From assembly GCA_000433175.1 (NCBI GenBank), contig HF986612.1, forward strand, positions 1-16,376: DNA of 16,376 bases, written 5' to 3'. The notes beneath the pieces were generated by a model. It was given only the letters and a program-made list of their open reading frames with translations. It was not told the DNA's origin and searched no databases. Source of the stretch: Prevotella sp. CAG:1058 (lineage in GTDB: Bacteria > Bacteroidota > Bacteroidia > Bacteroidales > Bacteroidaceae). The position numbers were made by a program, and so were the translations under genes. Of this stretch, positions 1-7,604 are shown piece by piece. Position 1 is the first letter of the stretch; each line of letters begins with the position of its first letter.

Positions 1-2
1 TC

Positions 3-1238
3 ACGTCTGAACTATCAAAAAATTTCAAGAATTCGACGCTGCGCATTGGAATTAACGAATGGTATTACAAAATAGACTATGCCTCAAACACTACAATGTA
101 CGACCAGAGCGTACCTTCCGACGGGAGCTTTGCCGTGAGGCTTTATGACGCCAACAAGCATGATTATTATTTTTATGACTTCAATAAAAATGCGTCAGAA
201 TACTATAAGGGGCATGAAAACAAGCTGGCTCTTTATATAACCCACGACTGGAACATCACTCCGAGACTTAACGTCTACTACGGCGGACGTATCGAGTGGC
301 AGACGCTCAACGGAGAAAATGCAGCAGTAAAGAATACGGCAGGCGAATACGTCGGACGTTTTTCTGATTATCACCTTGGAGCCACTGCTCCTGACGGAAC
401 AATTATAAATCCCACAAAACTTGACTACGACTGGCTGAATTATGACCTGACAGCAGCCGTCACGTATAAACTTACAGATAAATTCGGACTTACTGGAGAC
501 TTCACGTATATCGTGCAACATCCGAGATTTGAAAATTTCGCTCCGGCAACACTGCCTAACACCGACAAGGTGTCAGTGCCTCTTGGAAGAGCCGGTATCT
601 ACTATAACAACTCTTAGTTGAGCCTTACATCATTGTTCTCATACATATCGAAGACAAATAACAACTCGACCTTGAACCTGCAGCACGGCAGCGAAATTAT
701 GGCAGCGCCGCTTACATATGACATCCAGACACTTGGGTGGACAACCGATGTAGTAGCCCATCCGTTCAAAGGCTTCGACCTGCACTTCCTCTTTACATAT
801 CAGAAACCGACCTACAAGAAGTATGAAACTTCTGTAACGTTCTCAGACGGAACTGTCGGCTCAATTAAAGCTACGGGCAACATTGTAGCAGAGATTCCGC
901 AGGTACTCATAGAAATAGATCCAAGTTACATGATAACCAAGGACCTTAAGATATGGACCAGCTTCCGCTATTTCAGCAAGACTTACGCAAACATCAACGA
1001 GGCTTACTATTTCAACGGCCATTGGGAAACCTTCGGCGGAGTCAACTGGCAGGTTAACAAGAAGCTGTCGCTTGGATGCACCGTAGTCAACTTCCTCAAC
1101 CAGACCGGCGCAAAGGGAAGTATTGCCGGAGCTGAACTCATCACCAAAGACGAAGCAAAACAGTATAACGGACATCTGATGACAGGCAGTTACCTGCGTC
1201 CTTTCACCGTTGAATTCTCTGCGTCATTAAAGTTCTGA
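3..1238 (+). pseudogene. TonB-dependent outer-membrane receptor, C-terminal part, interrupted by in-frame TAG
   Basis: The reading frame is open from the left edge (codons starting at position 3) to 1238, except for one TAG at 615-617. Both halves are in the same frame and read as one protein. The content is alternating aromatic/polar beta-strand sequence typical of the 22-strand barrel of TonB-dependent receptors, ending in the Phe (SLKF) expected for outer-membrane barrel assembly. The residue lost at the stop was probably Trp (TGG to TAG), since the context YNNS-stop-LSLTSLFSYI looks like a barrel strand; this is a guess. The plug domain, signal peptide and TonB box lie outside the window. 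Position upstream of GH32 and GH36 genes suggests uptake of a fructosyl/galactosyl oligosaccharide. No SusD partner is visible. An efficient amber readthrough would restore the protein; otherwise the receptor is dead in this strain, or the stop is a sequence error. Confidence 0.8.
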
Positions 1239-1263
1239 ACTTAGACTGAATAAACTTATACTC

Positions 1264-1297
1264 CCGGCACCAATGGGTATCCAGCCATTGGTGCCGG
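1264..1297 (+). promoter_or_regulatory. perfect 13-bp hairpin between receptor and GH32 gene
   Basis: CCGGCACCAATGG at 1264-1276 is exactly mirrored by CCATTGGTGCCGG at 1285-1297, with an 8-nt loop. It lies 26 bp after the receptor stop and 75 bp before the GH32 start. No T-run follows (the flank is AACAGAAAAAG), so it is not a classical Rho-independent terminator. It may stabilise the 3' end of the receptor mRNA or act as an intercistronic processing or attenuation element. Confidence 0.6.
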
Positions 1298-1332
1298 AAC
1301 AGAAAAAGAAAAATATTCACCAAATCATGAAA

Positions 1333-1358
1333 CGGGGTTAAATAAACCGGCCCCGATT
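1333..1358 (+). promoter_or_regulatory. possible leader hairpin before GH32 start
   Basis: CGGGG at 1333-1337 can pair with CCCCG at 1351-1355, with inner GGTT/AACC alternatives. It is followed by an A/T-rich stretch that runs into the GH32 ATG at 1372. It could be a weak attenuator or terminator, but the stem is short and the loop long, so chance is a real alternative. Confidence 0.25.
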
Positions 1359-1371
1359 AATTTTAAACAAT

Positions 1372-3258
1372 ATGAATAAACTAACGATAACCTTAGCTGC
1401 GACATGCCTTCTTTCCGCATCGACAGTTACAGCACAAAATATGGATGTGAGCCGTAGTGGAGACACGACAATAGTAAAAATCACCAATCCGAAGAAATAC
1501 CTTATCCTACCGATAGAGGAAAGCCGGGACGAGTCTCATGTACTGCTTTCAACCGGTTCGCCGGCAGACACTTGGATGGATGTCAGGCTTGCTGACAAGA
1601 AAACGGACTATTGCGTGCCTTTCGCACTTGGGAACGGCAATAGTGCAACCGTGAAAATTCTCAATATAGCTCCAGACGCGCTAGCATTGAAGTCGCTGCA
1701 AATGTCTGACACCTGGAATGTCGAGAACACAGACTATTACCGTCCGATATATCACCACACACCGTCTTACGGATGGATGAATGATGCCAACGGAATGGTT
1801 TACAAAGACGGCGAATACCACCTTTACTTCCAATATAATCCTTATGGTTCTAAATGGGGGAACATGCACTGGGGACATGCTGTAAGCACTGACCTGATGC
1901 ATTGGAAGGAACTTCAGCCCGCCATTGCACGCGACACTTTAGGGCATATATTCTCAGGTAGCTCTGTCGTTGATTACGGCAATACCGCAGGATACGGCAA
2001 AGGTGCAATCATAGCCCTTTATACATCAGCCAGCGACAAGAACGGGCAGATACAGTGCATGGCCTACAGCACTGACAACGGCCGGACATTTACAAAATAT
2101 GATGGCAACCCCATACTCAGACCTTTTGACGGAATCAAAGACTTCCGCGACCCTAAGGTGTTTTGGCATGAGCCTGCCAAGGCCTGGTATATGATAGTCT
2201 CTGCCGACAAGGAGATGCGCTTCTACAAATCGGACGACCTTAAAAGGTGGACATATATCAGCAGTTTCGGACGTGGCTATGGTATGCAGCCGTGCCAGTA
2301 TGAGTGCCCCGACTTCGTACAGCTCCCCGTCAACGGCGACAAGAGCGACATGAAATATGTAATGCTGATGAATGTAAATCCCGGTTGTCTGTTCGGCGGC
2401 AGTGCAACTGAGTATTTCGTAGGAGACTTCGACGGGAAAAACTTTACTTGTATTGATGATCCACATGTACCGAAATGGCTCGACTACGGCAAGGACCATT
2501 ATGCGACAGTATGCTTCTCTAACACAGGCGACCGTGTTATAGCATTGCCTTGGATGAGCAACTGGCAATATGCAAACGTAACACCAATAAAACAATACAG
2601 AGGTGCCAATGCCTTGCCGCGCGAACTTTCGCTTTATACTAAAGACGGCCATTATTACGTAGCGGCAAATGTAGCTCCAGAAGTAAAGAGTATAAGAGGA
2701 GAAACAAATATCATTGAAGATTTAAAGACCAGTGACAACGTTGAATACAAGACTGTCGCATCCGGTTGCGACGGAGCTTTTGAGATTGAGTTTGACGTTA
2801 TCCCGGCTGCAGACGGTAAGGCAGGTATAGAAATTTACAACGACAAGGACGAAAATACTCGGATTTATCTTGACCTTAAGCAAATGCGCGTTGTCATGGA
2901 CCGTACAGAAAGCGGACTTACCGACTTTGGCGAACTGGCAGAGCCCCATGACATAGAAAAAAAAGCTGATGCGGAAAGAATTAGCAATGGCGGACAGCCA
3001 ATGCGCATGGTTAATGCTGTAAATTATAAGAACGACTTTGCCCTCGGCACATGGGCTCCGCTGAATCTCTGTGAAGGCAAGACATATCATATTGACATCT
3101 TTGTCGACAAATGTTCCGTCGAACTTTTTGTTGACGGCGGACGCATTGCCATGACAAACCTGGTATTCCCGACAAAGCCTTATGATTCAGTTAAATTCTT
3201 TTCAGAGAACGGCCAGTCAGCTTTCAAACAAATAAAAGTTTATAAACTTAAAATGTAA
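1372..3258 (+). CDS. secreted GH32 fructan/sucrose beta-fructosidase (levanase/inulinase/invertase type)
   Basis: A 628-residue exported enzyme expected to hydrolyse beta-fructosyl linkages (sucrose, raffinose ends, inulin or levan). Residues 1-22 are a Sec signal peptide ending in TVTAQ. A small beta-rich N-terminal domain (about 23-120) precedes the catalytic five-bladed propeller; similar extra domains occur in Bacteroidales GH32 proteins. The three GH32 signature sites are present: nucleophile D138 in WMNDANG (135-141, Ala replacing the usual Pro), transition-state stabiliser D260 in FRDP (258-261), and acid/base E311 in ECPDF. A C-terminal beta-sandwich (about 440-628) completes the GH32 architecture. 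The gene is followed after only 12 bp by the GH36 gene, so they are co-transcribed. The exact substrate and endo/exo mode cannot be read from the sequence. The start is supported by the signal peptide directly after the ATG; no Shine-Dalgarno is seen, as is usual in this phylum. Confidence 0.93.
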   Translation: MNKLTITLAATCLLSASTVTAQNMDVSRSGDTTIVKITNPKKYLILPIEESRDESHVLLSTGSPADTWMDVRLADKKTDYCVPFALGNGNSATVKILNIAPDALALKSLQMSDTWNVENTDYYRPIYHHTPSYGWMNDANGMVYKDGEYHLYFQYNPYGSKWGNMHWGHAVSTDLMHWKELQPAIARDTLGHIFSGSSVVDYGNTAGYGKGAIIALYTSASDKNGQIQCMAYSTDNGRTFTKYDGNPILRPFDGIKDFRDPKVFWHEPAKAWYMIVSADKEMRFYKSDDLKRWTYISSFGRGYGMQPCQYECPDFVQLPVNGDKSDMKYVMLMNVNPGCLFGGSATEYFVGDFDGKNFTCIDDPHVPKWLDYGKDHYATVCFSNTGDRVIALPWMSNWQYANVTPIKQYRGANALPRELSLYTKDGHYYVAANVAPEVKSIRGETNIIEDLKTSDNVEYKTVASGCDGAFEIEFDVIPAADGKAGIEIYNDKDENTRIYLDLKQMRVVMDRTESGLTDFGELAEPHDIEKKADAERISNGGQPMRMVNAVNYKNDFALGTWAPLNLCEGKTYHIDIFVDKCSVELFVDGGRIAMTNLVFPTKPYDSVKFFSENGQSAFKQIKVYKLKM

Positions 3259-3270
3259 AACACGGCAATC

Positions 3271-5445
3271 ATGAGAAAAATCTGCACAATCATGGCAGCT
3301 TTGCTGATTTCAGCTACAGCTGTTGCCGCACAAAAGACCATACGTGTATACACGGACAATACAGACTTAGTTCTGCAAGTCAACAATAACGGACGCTTAT
3401 ACATGGTCTATCTCGGCGACAAGCTCATTAACGCTTCAGACGTTGACAAATTTGAGTGGACTATGGACGCTGGCTCAGACGCCAGTGTAAGCCAAAGGGG
3501 ACATGAGGCTTACATGTGTTCTGGCGGCGAAGACTTCTTCGAACCAGCACTTGGCGTGACACATGCTGACGGCAATAAGACGACATACCTCTATTATAAA
3601 GACTCGCAAGTAAGGGCTTTCAACGGCGGCAATGAAACAATCGTAACGCTTGCAGACAACAAGTATGACGTTGAGGTGCGCCTTCACTACATCGCTTATC
3701 CCAAGCAAAATGTGTTTAAAGTATGGAGCGAGATTACTAATCACGAGAAAAAGGAAATATCTCTTTGGAAGTATGCCAGCACCATGTTGTATTTCAATTC
3801 GCAAAAGTATTTCCTGACCAACTACCATGGCGACTGGGCGCGCGAAGCACAGCCGGCTGTGCAGCAGTTGACTTACGGAAAGAAGATTATCGACACCAAG
3901 CTGGGTACAAGAGCAGCCATGCACTCACAGCCTTTCTTTGAACTTGGATTTGATATGCCTGCTTCTGAAAACATCGGACGCATGATGCTTGGAACCATAG
4001 CATGGACGGGCAACTTCAGATGTACTTTTGAAGTTGACAATGTCGGCGGACTGCGTGTAATTCCTGGTATAAACCCTTATGCGTCGGCATATAAGCTGAA
4101 ACCCGGCAAGACATTTGCCACACCTGAATTCATATTTACGCTAAGCAACAACGGCTCAGGGGAGGCAAGCCGCAACCTCCATGACTGGGCACGTCTGTAC
4201 CAGCTCAAGGACGGTACGGGAGACCGCATGACCTTGCTGAACAACTGGGAAAGTACCGGGTTTGACTTCAATCAGGGAAGTCTGGCCGATGTGATGAAAG
4301 AAGCGAAAAAACTTGGAGTAGACATGTTTCTGCTTGATGACGGATGGTTTGCCAACAAATATCCAAGGAACAATGACAAGGCCGGCCTGGGTGACTGGGA
4401 GCCTAACCATTCAAAACTGCCTGACGGCATCAAAGGCCTTACCAATGCGGCCGACGAAGCCGGCGTGAAGTTTGGTATATGGATTGAGCCTGAAATGGTA
4501 AATCCTAAAAGCGAACTGTTCGAGAAACATCCTGACTGGGTCATCATGCAACCGGGACGAGATACTTATTACTATCGAAATCAGCTGGTGCTTGACCTCG
4601 CAAATCCAAAGGTTCAGGACTATGTGTTCAGCGTAATAGACAATATCCTGAAAGAGAACCCGGGTGTGGCTTATTTCAAATGGGACTGCAACAGCCCTAT
4701 TACAAACATCCATTCGCCTTACCTGCAGGAGAATCAGGAGAATCTTTACATTGAATACGTACGAGGTCTTTACAACGTGCTTCAGCGCATAGCCAAGAAA
4801 TACCCCGAAGTGCCGATGATGCTGTGCTCTGGCGGCGGCGCACGCTGCGATTATGAGGCTCTCAAGTATTTCACGGAGTTCTGGTGCTCTGACAATACTG
4901 ACCCGTTTGAGCGTATTTACATCCAATGGAGCATGTCTAAATTCTTTCCTGTAAAAGCTATGGCCTCTCATGTTACAGAGTGGAACAAGAACACAAGCAT
5001 GAAATTCAGGCTCGACGTTGCAAGCATGTGTAAACTTGGATTTGATATAGACATGGCATCCCTTCCGCCTGACGACTATAAACTATGTCAAGTGGCTGTG
5101 GCCAACTATAAGCGGCTGAAACCAGTCATTCTTGACGGCGACATGTATAGGCTGGTGTCGCCCTACGAATGCAACCATGCGGCGGTCAGCTATGTGGCAA
5201 AAGACAGGAAGAGAGCCGTGGTTTTCGCCTATGACCTGCATCCGCGTTATAAGGAACCTGTGCTTAATGTAAGGTTGCAGGGGCTAGACCCGTTACAGAC
5301 TTACAGCATTAAGGAACTTAACTTGACAGAAGGTCAAACCGGCTTCTCCGGTTCATTCACAGGCGATTATCTGATGAAGGTCGGACTCAAACTGTTCTCT
5401 GCCTCAGACGGTTCAAGCCGTGTGCTTGAACTTGAAAGCATGTAA
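3271..5445 (+). CDS. secreted GH36 alpha-galactosidase
   Basis: A 724-residue exported retaining alpha-galactosidase, expected to release terminal alpha-1,6-galactose from raffinose, stachyose or melibiose. Residues 1-21 are a signal peptide (MRKICTIMAALL...AVAAQ). An N-terminal beta-sandwich (to about residue 310) is followed by a TIM barrel with the GH36 signatures: FLLDDGW (354-359 region, D356/D357), DWEPN, the FGIWIEPEMVNP block, the nucleophile D472 in KWDCN, the CSGGGARCD block, and the acid/base D541 in WCSDNTDP. A short C-terminal beta domain ends at 5445. Length and motif order are full-size, with no break. The 12-bp gap after the GH32 gene indicates one operon, and the pair fits complete stripping of raffinose-family oligosaccharides at the cell surface or in the periplasm. 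Confidence 0.95.
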   Translation: MRKICTIMAALLISATAVAAQKTIRVYTDNTDLVLQVNNNGRLYMVYLGDKLINASDVDKFEWTMDAGSDASVSQRGHEAYMCSGGEDFFEPALGVTHADGNKTTYLYYKDSQVRAFNGGNETIVTLADNKYDVEVRLHYIAYPKQNVFKVWSEITNHEKKEISLWKYASTMLYFNSQKYFLTNYHGDWAREAQPAVQQLTYGKKIIDTKLGTRAAMHSQPFFELGFDMPASENIGRMMLGTIAWTGNFRCTFEVDNVGGLRVIPGINPYASAYKLKPGKTFATPEFIFTLSNNGSGEASRNLHDWARLYQLKDGTGDRMTLLNNWESTGFDFNQGSLADVMKEAKKLGVDMFLLDDGWFANKYPRNNDKAGLGDWEPNHSKLPDGIKGLTNAADEAGVKFGIWIEPEMVNPKSELFEKHPDWVIMQPGRDTYYYRNQLVLDLANPKVQDYVFSVIDNILKENPGVAYFKWDCNSPITNIHSPYLQENQENLYIEYVRGLYNVLQRIAKKYPEVPMMLCSGGGARCDYEALKYFTEFWCSDNTDPFERIYIQWSMSKFFPVKAMASHVTEWNKNTSMKFRLDVASMCKLGFDIDMASLPPDDYKLCQVAVANYKRLKPVILDGDMYRLVSPYECNHAAVSYVAKDRKRAVVFAYDLHPRYKEPVLNVRLQGLDPLQTYSIKELNLTEGQTGFSGSFTGDYLMKVGLKLFSASDGSSRVLELESM

Positions 5446-5473
5446 GTCACCATGTAATATAAGTAAAGACTAT

Positions 5474-5557
5474 AAAGTTGTGGAAATGAATACTTTTTTA
5501 TAACTGATTATTTGTTCAGCTGTAATGGTTATAAAAACATTTCACTTCCACAACTTT
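5474..5557. repeat. long imperfect inverted repeat (hairpin) after GH36
   Basis: The left arm 5474-5504 starts AAAGTTGTGGAAATGAA and ends ATAAC. The right arm 5528-5557 starts GTTAT and ends TTCACTTCCACAACTTT. The outer 10 bp and the inner ATAAC/GTTAT are perfect, with a few mismatches between them and a loop of about 23 nt. It starts 28 bp after the GH36 stop. It could work as a terminator or mRNA 3' stabiliser, or be a small non-autonomous mobile element. Confidence 0.7.
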
Positions 5558-5940
5558 TCTTTGATATTTCCTCATACTTGGTCCAGGTTAAATAAACAAC
5601 TTCCAATAATAGAGCAACCCCATCACCGCCTCTAATTTTTGACTCTGCAGTGATTTAATGTTTATACAAGTACTGGAATATCACTAAAGAATGTACCAGC
5701 ATGGCGATAACGGAAGCTTCTGTCCCCAAAGTAATAAAAACGTCGCACGACAAGACTAAAAATAGTCATTATCCCACAGTCTTGCATCACACACGGACGG
5801 GTATATCGCATGCTTTTTTCAACCCGTAAGCAAAATATTTGCAGAACCAACCAAGAATAAAGGAAATTTCTATTAAATTTGCATTTGACACTGAAGTGAA
5901 TATTTTAAGTAACTTATTGATGCTCACCCATAAAGAGTAC

Positions 5941-5990
5941 TAATAATATTTTACTTCCACAACATTTTCAAGTGTTTTCTTATACAGGAC
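5941..5990. repeat. second copy of the hairpin right-arm sequence
   Basis: The stretch around ACTTCCACAAC (5953-5963), followed by TTTTC and then TTTTCTTATAC, resembles the right arm at 5545-5580 and its downstream flank, in the same orientation. The core CTTCCACAAC is identical. Similarity continues imperfectly for about 35-40 bp. The three arm copies (one inverted, two direct) bracket about 0.5 kb of non-coding DNA just upstream of the nitroreductase promoter. Confidence 0.5.
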
Positions 5991-6009
5991 TCATATTAAT
6001 AATAATTTC

Positions 6010-6017
6010 TACCTTTG
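6010..6017 (+). promoter_or_regulatory. Bacteroidetes-type -7 promoter box for nitroreductase operon
   Basis: TACCTTTG is an exact match to the TAnnTTTG -7 box of Bacteroidetes primary-sigma promoters. It lies 49 bp before the ATG at 6059, which would place the transcription start near 6022-6026. No clear -33 TTTG box is seen at the usual spacing. Confidence 0.6.
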
Positions 6018-6023
6018 CACCAC

Positions 6024-6063
6024 TAAAAGCACATGATTTAAACAAAGAATAAAAGCACATGAT
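6024..6063 (+). repeat. direct duplication of the start-codon region with a two-codon mini-ORF
   Basis: TAAAAGCACATGAT occurs at 6024-6037 and again at 6050-6063, where it contains the nitroreductase ATG. The upstream copy also has an ATG (6033), which reads ATG ATT TAA, a two-codon ORF ending at 6041, 17 bp before the true start. The repeat sits at the predicted 5' end of the mRNA. It may be a recent tandem duplication or a translational control element. Confidence 0.65.
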
Positions 6064-6748
6064 GACACTACTTGAGGCAATCGACGCGCGCCACAGCGTG
6101 CGCAGATATATAAGCAAAAGGCTGGAGCAGGACGTGGTTGACGCGCTTCAGGCTAAGATTAACCAATGCAACCGCGAGGGACGGCTGCACATACAGCTCG
6201 TGCTCGACGAGAAAAAGGGCTTCAGCGGACTGTTCGCTTACGGTGCTTTCTCGGGTGTAGAGAACTATATCGTAATGGCAGGCGAGAAGGCCGACGACCT
6301 CGACGAGCGCGTGGGCTATTACGGCGAGCAGATAGTGCTGCTCGCACAGCAGCTCGGACTCGGCACCTGCTGGGCGGGACTGTCATACCGTAAGGTGAAA
6401 GGGACATTCAACCTGGCCGACGGAGAGAAGGTTGCCTGCATGATTTCGCTTGGATATCCCGACGACCCGGGGCGCAAGCTCAAGCGCAAGACGGTGAACG
6501 ACGTGAGCAACGCCGGCGAAACCACGCCCGCATGGTTCGAGGCAGGCGTGCGCGCCGCGCTCAAAGCTCCTACGGCCGTCAACCAGCAGAAGTTCTACTT
6601 CGAGTATGCAGGCATGCACGACGGCACGCATTTGGTAAGGGCGAAGCGCCTCTTCTCAGTCGTGGGATACACTAAAATGGACCTGGGCATAGCCCGGCTG
6701 CACTTCGAGATAGGCGCAGGCAAGGAGAATTTCAAATGGATTAAATAA
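6059..6748 (+). CDS. nitroreductase-fold flavoprotein, TM1586-like
   Basis: A 229-residue cytoplasmic protein without signal peptide, probably FMN-dependent and NAD(P)H-linked; the substrate is unknown. The N-terminal RHSVRRY (about 11-17) is the classical nitroreductase FMN-phosphate contact. The central GLGTCWAGLSY and the C-terminal AALKAPTAVNQQKF and DLGIARLHFEIG segments match the 'putative TM nitroreductase' group named after TM1586, in which the fold is built within one chain. ATG 6059 is followed by a second ATG at 6062, so the start is uncertain by one codon. The next gene begins 7 bp after its stop, so the two are one operon. It is clearly more GC-rich than the sugar locus, but no sign of damage is seen. 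Confidence 0.88.
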   Translation: MMTLLEAIDARHSVRRYISKRLEQDVVDALQAKINQCNREGRLHIQLVLDEKKGFSGLFAYGAFSGVENYIVMAGEKADDLDERVGYYGEQIVLLAQQLGLGTCWAGLSYRKVKGTFNLADGEKVACMISLGYPDDPGRKLKRKTVNDVSNAGETTPAWFEAGVRAALKAPTAVNQQKFYFEYAGMHDGTHLVRAKRLFSVVGYTKMDLGIARLHFEIGAGKENFKWIK

Positions 6749-6755
6749 AGTTAGT

Positions 6756-7385
6756 ATGAAAAAGATTATCTGTTCGCTGCTCTTAATGGCAGCCATGGTT
6801 TCGTGCACGCAGCAGGCAGAAACCCCGACGGCAAAGACCGACGACGCCGAAGTAGTGGAAAAAGTGATGATGTCGAGGCGCAGCATACGCCAGTACACCG
6901 ACAAGCGGATAAGCCGCGACACGCTTAACCGCATACTGGAGTGCGGCATAAACGCGCCCAACGGGCAGAACCGCCAAGCTTACGAGATACGCGTGGTCGA
7001 CAACCAGGAGCTCCTCGCGGAAATAACCGCCGCCGTGGTGAATGACAACAAGGATAACGCACCCAAGAACGGAGCCAAAAACATATTTGCAAACGCCACG
7101 TGCGTGGTGTTCATCGCCAACGACACCACCTACGACGTGTCTCAGGTTGACTGCGGACTACTCGGCGAGAACATAATCCTCGCCGCATGGGCAAGGGGCA
7201 TCGGCTCCTGCTGCATGGCACACCCCGTACGCCTGATGAAGGACAGCAAGTCATGCGCGCCGTACATCGAAAAGCTCGGCTTCAGCAAAGACTACAACCT
7301 GCTGTACTGCATCGCCATGGGCTACCCTGACGAGGCGCCTGGCGCAAAGCCGCGCAAGACCGACAAGATACGCTTCATAGACTGA
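6756..7385 (+). CDS. nitroreductase-family lipoprotein
   Basis: A 209-residue protein with a lipoprotein signal: MKKII, a hydrophobic stretch, then the lipobox MVSC with Cys17 as the lipidation site. After a short linker comes a nitroreductase domain: RRSIRQY (FMN contact), APNGQNRQAYEI, an internal LLGENIILAAWARGIGSCC stretch (split here as LLGENIILAA / WARGIGSCC), and the C-terminal GYPDEAP motif. Nitroreductases are normally cytoplasmic FMN enzymes, so a lipid-anchored one implies an exported, membrane-tethered flavoprotein; such proteins occur in Bacteroidales. Its 7-bp spacing from the preceding nitroreductase implies co-expression and a shared redox role. The substrate is unknown. Confidence 0.88.
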   Translation: MKKIICSLLLMAAMVSCTQQAETPTAKTDDAEVVEKVMMSRRSIRQYTDKRISRDTLNRILECGINAPNGQNRQAYEIRVVDNQELLAEITAAVVNDNKDNAPKNGAKNIFANATCVVFIANDTTYDVSQVDCGLLGENIILAAWARGIGSCCMAHPVRLMKDSKSCAPYIEKLGFSKDYNLLYCIAMGYPDEAPGAKPRKTDKIRFID

Positions 7386-7467
7386 CGCGAAAGACAAGCA
7401 ACAAGGTTAGTTTGTCCAACCCATAACGCACTGGCTGTCAATAAATTAAGCTCACACCGCAACCCAC

Positions 7468-7498
7468 GGCAACCACATATGTTGCCAGGCCATTTTTA
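7468..7498 (+). terminator. weak candidate terminator of nitroreductase operon
   Basis: GGCAAC (7468-7473) pairs with GTTGCC (7481-7486) around a 7-nt loop, followed after 6 nt by five T residues (7493-7497). It lies 83 bp after the operon stop. The T-run is part of the duplicated IS target site, so the insertion sits directly against it. The stem is only 6 bp. Confidence 0.3.
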
Positions 7499-7523
7499 GG
7501 TTCATCAGACAAATGACGTGATA
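7492..7523 (+). repeat. left target duplication plus left terminal inverted repeat of the IS
   Basis: Target-site copy ATTTTTA (7492-7498) is followed by the 25-bp inverted repeat 7499-7523, identical to the reverse complement of 8785-8809. Confidence 0.95.
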
Positions 7524-7545
7524 ACAAAGTTGAAAAGTAAAAAAT

Positions 7546-7604
7546 AGCTGGAATACTCATATCTTTGTAGCGACCAAACTTCAATGACATGATAAATTCC
7601 AGCT
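7546..7604 (+). promoter_or_regulatory. 9-bp inverted repeat flanking the transposase start codon
   Basis: AGCTGGAAT (7546-7554) is upstream of the -7 box and ATTCCAGCT (7596-7604) lies just inside the coding region, 5 bp after the ATG. Only a transcript that enters the IS from outside would contain both arms. It would fold with the start codon at the foot of the loop, which could limit transposase made from read-through RNA. The mechanism is inferred by analogy with IS10/IS50 control. Confidence 0.4.
7560..7567 (+). promoter_or_regulatory. -7 promoter box of the transposase gene
   Basis: TATCTTTG matches the Bacteroidetes TAnnTTTG -7 consensus and lies 21 bp before the transposase ATG, so the predicted leader is very short (about 10 nt). 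No well-spaced -33 box was found. Confidence 0.5.

Larger units (their letters stand above)
5446..6058. other. 613-bp gene-free interval with repeats and a promoter
   Basis: No convincing gene is seen on either strand; the longest minus-strand frame (about 62 codons, 5662-5850) has no recognisable domain and unlikely composition. The interval holds a long imperfect hairpin at 5474-5557, another copy of its right arm at 5951 onward, TAnnTTTG boxes at 5874-5881 and 6010-6017, and a duplicated start-codon region at 6024-6063. No classical terminator for the GH36 gene was found other than that hairpin. Confidence 0.6.

Noticed and set aside
2957..2964. A8 run in the GH32 gene as a slippage site
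   Set aside because: It encodes Lys-Lys in a surface loop and the frame is intact; nothing else supports a switch.
5662..5850. 62-codon minus-strand frame in the gene-free interval
   Set aside because: No domain, no conserved-looking motif, no promoter or terminator arrangement around it; likely chance.
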